Assembly (NCBI GenBank): GCA_041831635.1 | Contig: JBHASY010000102.1 | Span: forward strand, 1-6,116 | DNA length: 6,116 nucleotides | Source: Acetoanaerobium sp041831635 | GTDB lineage: Bacteria; Bacillota; Clostridia; Peptostreptococcales; Filifactoraceae | Reading direction: 5' to 3' | Shown here: one piece after another, positions 5,372 through 6,116 of the stretch | Numbering within the stretch: position 1 is the stretch's first letter | Layout: each line of letters starts with the position of its first letter | The notes under the pieces: model-generated | Databases searched by the model: none | The model's input: only the letters and a program-made list of their open reading frames with translations | Told to the model about the DNA's origin: nothing | Program-made: the position numbers and the translations under genes

Positions 5372-6116
5372 ATGAACACGCAATTTTTCAAAAAGCTTCT
5401 TGTTTCGACGGTTATCTTGTTTTCGCTTATGTTAATTGGCACAGGTTCTGCTTTTGCGTACAGTAATTTTGACATTACGGAAATTCATTTAACTCACGAT
5501 TATGGTGAAGGAGGAGTAGAGTATCAAACTATTCCGGTCTCAGGATCTTATTCGGTTGATTTAAAGCGATATGTAAGGCCGAAAAATGGATATGAAGTAG
5601 ATAGATATAATCCTTCTGAGACATTTACAAGTGAAAGTTATGGAGATAATGTTGCGACTATATACTATAAGAAAGTAGAGCAGACGCCACCTGTTCCGAC
5701 TCCGACACCAACGCCAACTCCGACACCAACACCAACTCCGACACCAACACCAACTCCGACACCAAACCCACCTACAAATAAAAAGGCATATATATATATA
5801 TATTATCGCAGCGTAGCAGGTCATGATGTATATGCAAGCCAGACTGTTGAAGGGGTAGAGGGAGAGGAGTTAGATCTTAACCAATATGTAAAAACTATTA
5901 CCACTATGACTCACGTAGGATTTAATCCTGAGTCAGGGAAGGTAACTTTTAACGGCCAAAGACGTCTACAAGGTATTATCTTATACGAGAAAAATGAAAC
6001 GCTAAAGAAGCAAGGAAAACCTGTAGACCCGAATACTGACAACTCTTCTAACTCTACAAGTAATCAAAATAACAATACAAACAATCAAAATCAAACGAAC
6101 AGCACTAATAATAATC
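5372..6116 (+). CDS. Secreted surface protein with MucBP-like domains and Pro-Thr linker (incomplete at 3' end)
   Basis: The frame opens at ATG 5372 after GAAAGGAG (5356-5363) and stays open to the window end, giving at least 248 residues. A signal peptide is clear: KK at 7-8, a hydrophobic core to about 23, and a probable cut after SAFA at 29/30. Residues 34-101 form a beta-type domain with repeated Tyr and Gly positions (VPVSG-like turn, NGYEVDRY, ending VATIYYKK) that resembles MucBP or related surface modules. A Pro-Thr linker (PT x11) spans 109-131. A second similar domain spans about 139-208 and ends GIILYEKN. From 219 the sequence becomes rich in Asn, Ser, Thr and Gln, suggesting a wall-spanning or exposed stalk. 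The stop and any LPXTG or membrane anchor are outside the window. Family naming is tentative; binding partner is unknown. It has its own promoters and is probably not part of the pyr unit. Confidence 0.85.
   Translation, partial: MNTQFFKKLLVSTVILFSLMLIGTGSAFAYSNFDITEIHLTHDYGEGGVEYQTIPVSGSYSVDLKRYVRPKNGYEVDRYNPSETFTSESYGDNVATIYYKKVEQTPPVPTPTPTPTPTPTPTPTPTPTPTPNPPTNKKAYIYIYYRSVAGHDVYASQTVEGVEGEELDLNQYVKTITTMTHVGFNPESGKVTFNGQRRLQGIILYEKNETLKKQGKPVDPNTDNSSNSTSNQNNNTNNQNQTNSTNNN
5696..5767 (+). repeat. Four tandem 18-base repeats encoding the Pro-Thr linker
   Basis: The unit CCAACTCCGACACCAACA is present as two exact copies (5714-5731, 5732-5749) flanked by near-copies (5696-5713, 5750-5767). Each unit encodes PTPTPT, so gain or loss of units changes linker length by six residues without shifting frame. 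Base composition is markedly more GC-rich than the surroundings. Confidence 0.9.
5788..5803 (+). repeat. (AT)8 dinucleotide tract inside the surface-protein gene
   Basis: Eight uninterrupted AT units encode the Tyr-Ile-Tyr-Ile-Tyr run at the start of the second domain. Loss of one unit would lead to TGA at 5824-5826, and gain of one would lead to TAG at 5814-5816. Either change would end the protein shortly after the Pro-Thr linker. Confidence 0.85.

Noticed and set aside
5696..5767. CRISPR-like repeats
   Set aside because: The units are contiguous with no spacers and encode an in-frame Pro-Thr linker.
5561..5824. Minus-strand frame with Trp-Cys-Arg-Ser repeats
   Set aside because: It is the reverse reading of the Pro-Thr repeat DNA within the surface-protein gene; the repeats alone keep it open.

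Overview
The window is about 6.1 kb of AT-rich DNA with all genes on the + strand. Purine-rich Shine-Dalgarno sites, frequent ATA and AGA codons, a PyrR regulator with an RNA target and a Gram-positive-type secreted surface protein all point to a low-GC Firmicute. A Clostridia or Tissierellia-like anaerobe is my best guess, but the sequence does not fix the genus.

Bases 1-198 are non-coding and hold an extended -10 promoter. Bases 199-3298 carry four tightly packed housekeeping genes: mtnN (MTA/SAH nucleosidase), trpS (tryptophanyl-tRNA synthetase, TTG start), lspA (lipoprotein signal peptidase) and an RluD-family rRNA pseudouridine synthase. Gaps are 15 and 20 bases, then a 4-base ATGA overlap, so they are probably one transcript.

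Bases 3291-5195 form a pyrimidine-salvage unit. pyrR has its own promoter, whose -35 overlaps the end of the rluD-like gene. It is followed by a uracil permease of the NCS2 family. The 82-base gap between them contains a recognisable PyrR-binding RNA stem-loop, then a strong hairpin with no U-tract, then a Shine-Dalgarno that the hairpin's 3' arm can also pair with. This suggests that UMP-bound PyrR controls permease translation rather than transcription termination. PyrR is both the sensor and a possible uracil phosphoribosyltransferase, and the permease imports its substrate, so the pair makes a compact feedback circuit.

Bases 5196-5371 are an intergenic region with two extended -10 promoters and a hairpin placed almost exactly at the predicted 5' end of the next mRNA. 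From 5372 to the end of the window runs an incomplete secreted surface protein. It has a signal peptide, a MucBP-like beta domain, a Pro-Thr linker encoded by 18-base tandem repeats, a second similar domain that begins on an (AT)8 tract, and an Asn/Ser/Thr/Gln-rich tail. Its stop and any cell-wall anchor lie beyond the window.

Most of the window is ordinary core genome. The parts worth a second look are the unusual PyrR control region and the repeat-bearing surface protein. I see no mobile element, CRISPR array, tRNA or rRNA, and nothing that amounts to a wholly new system.
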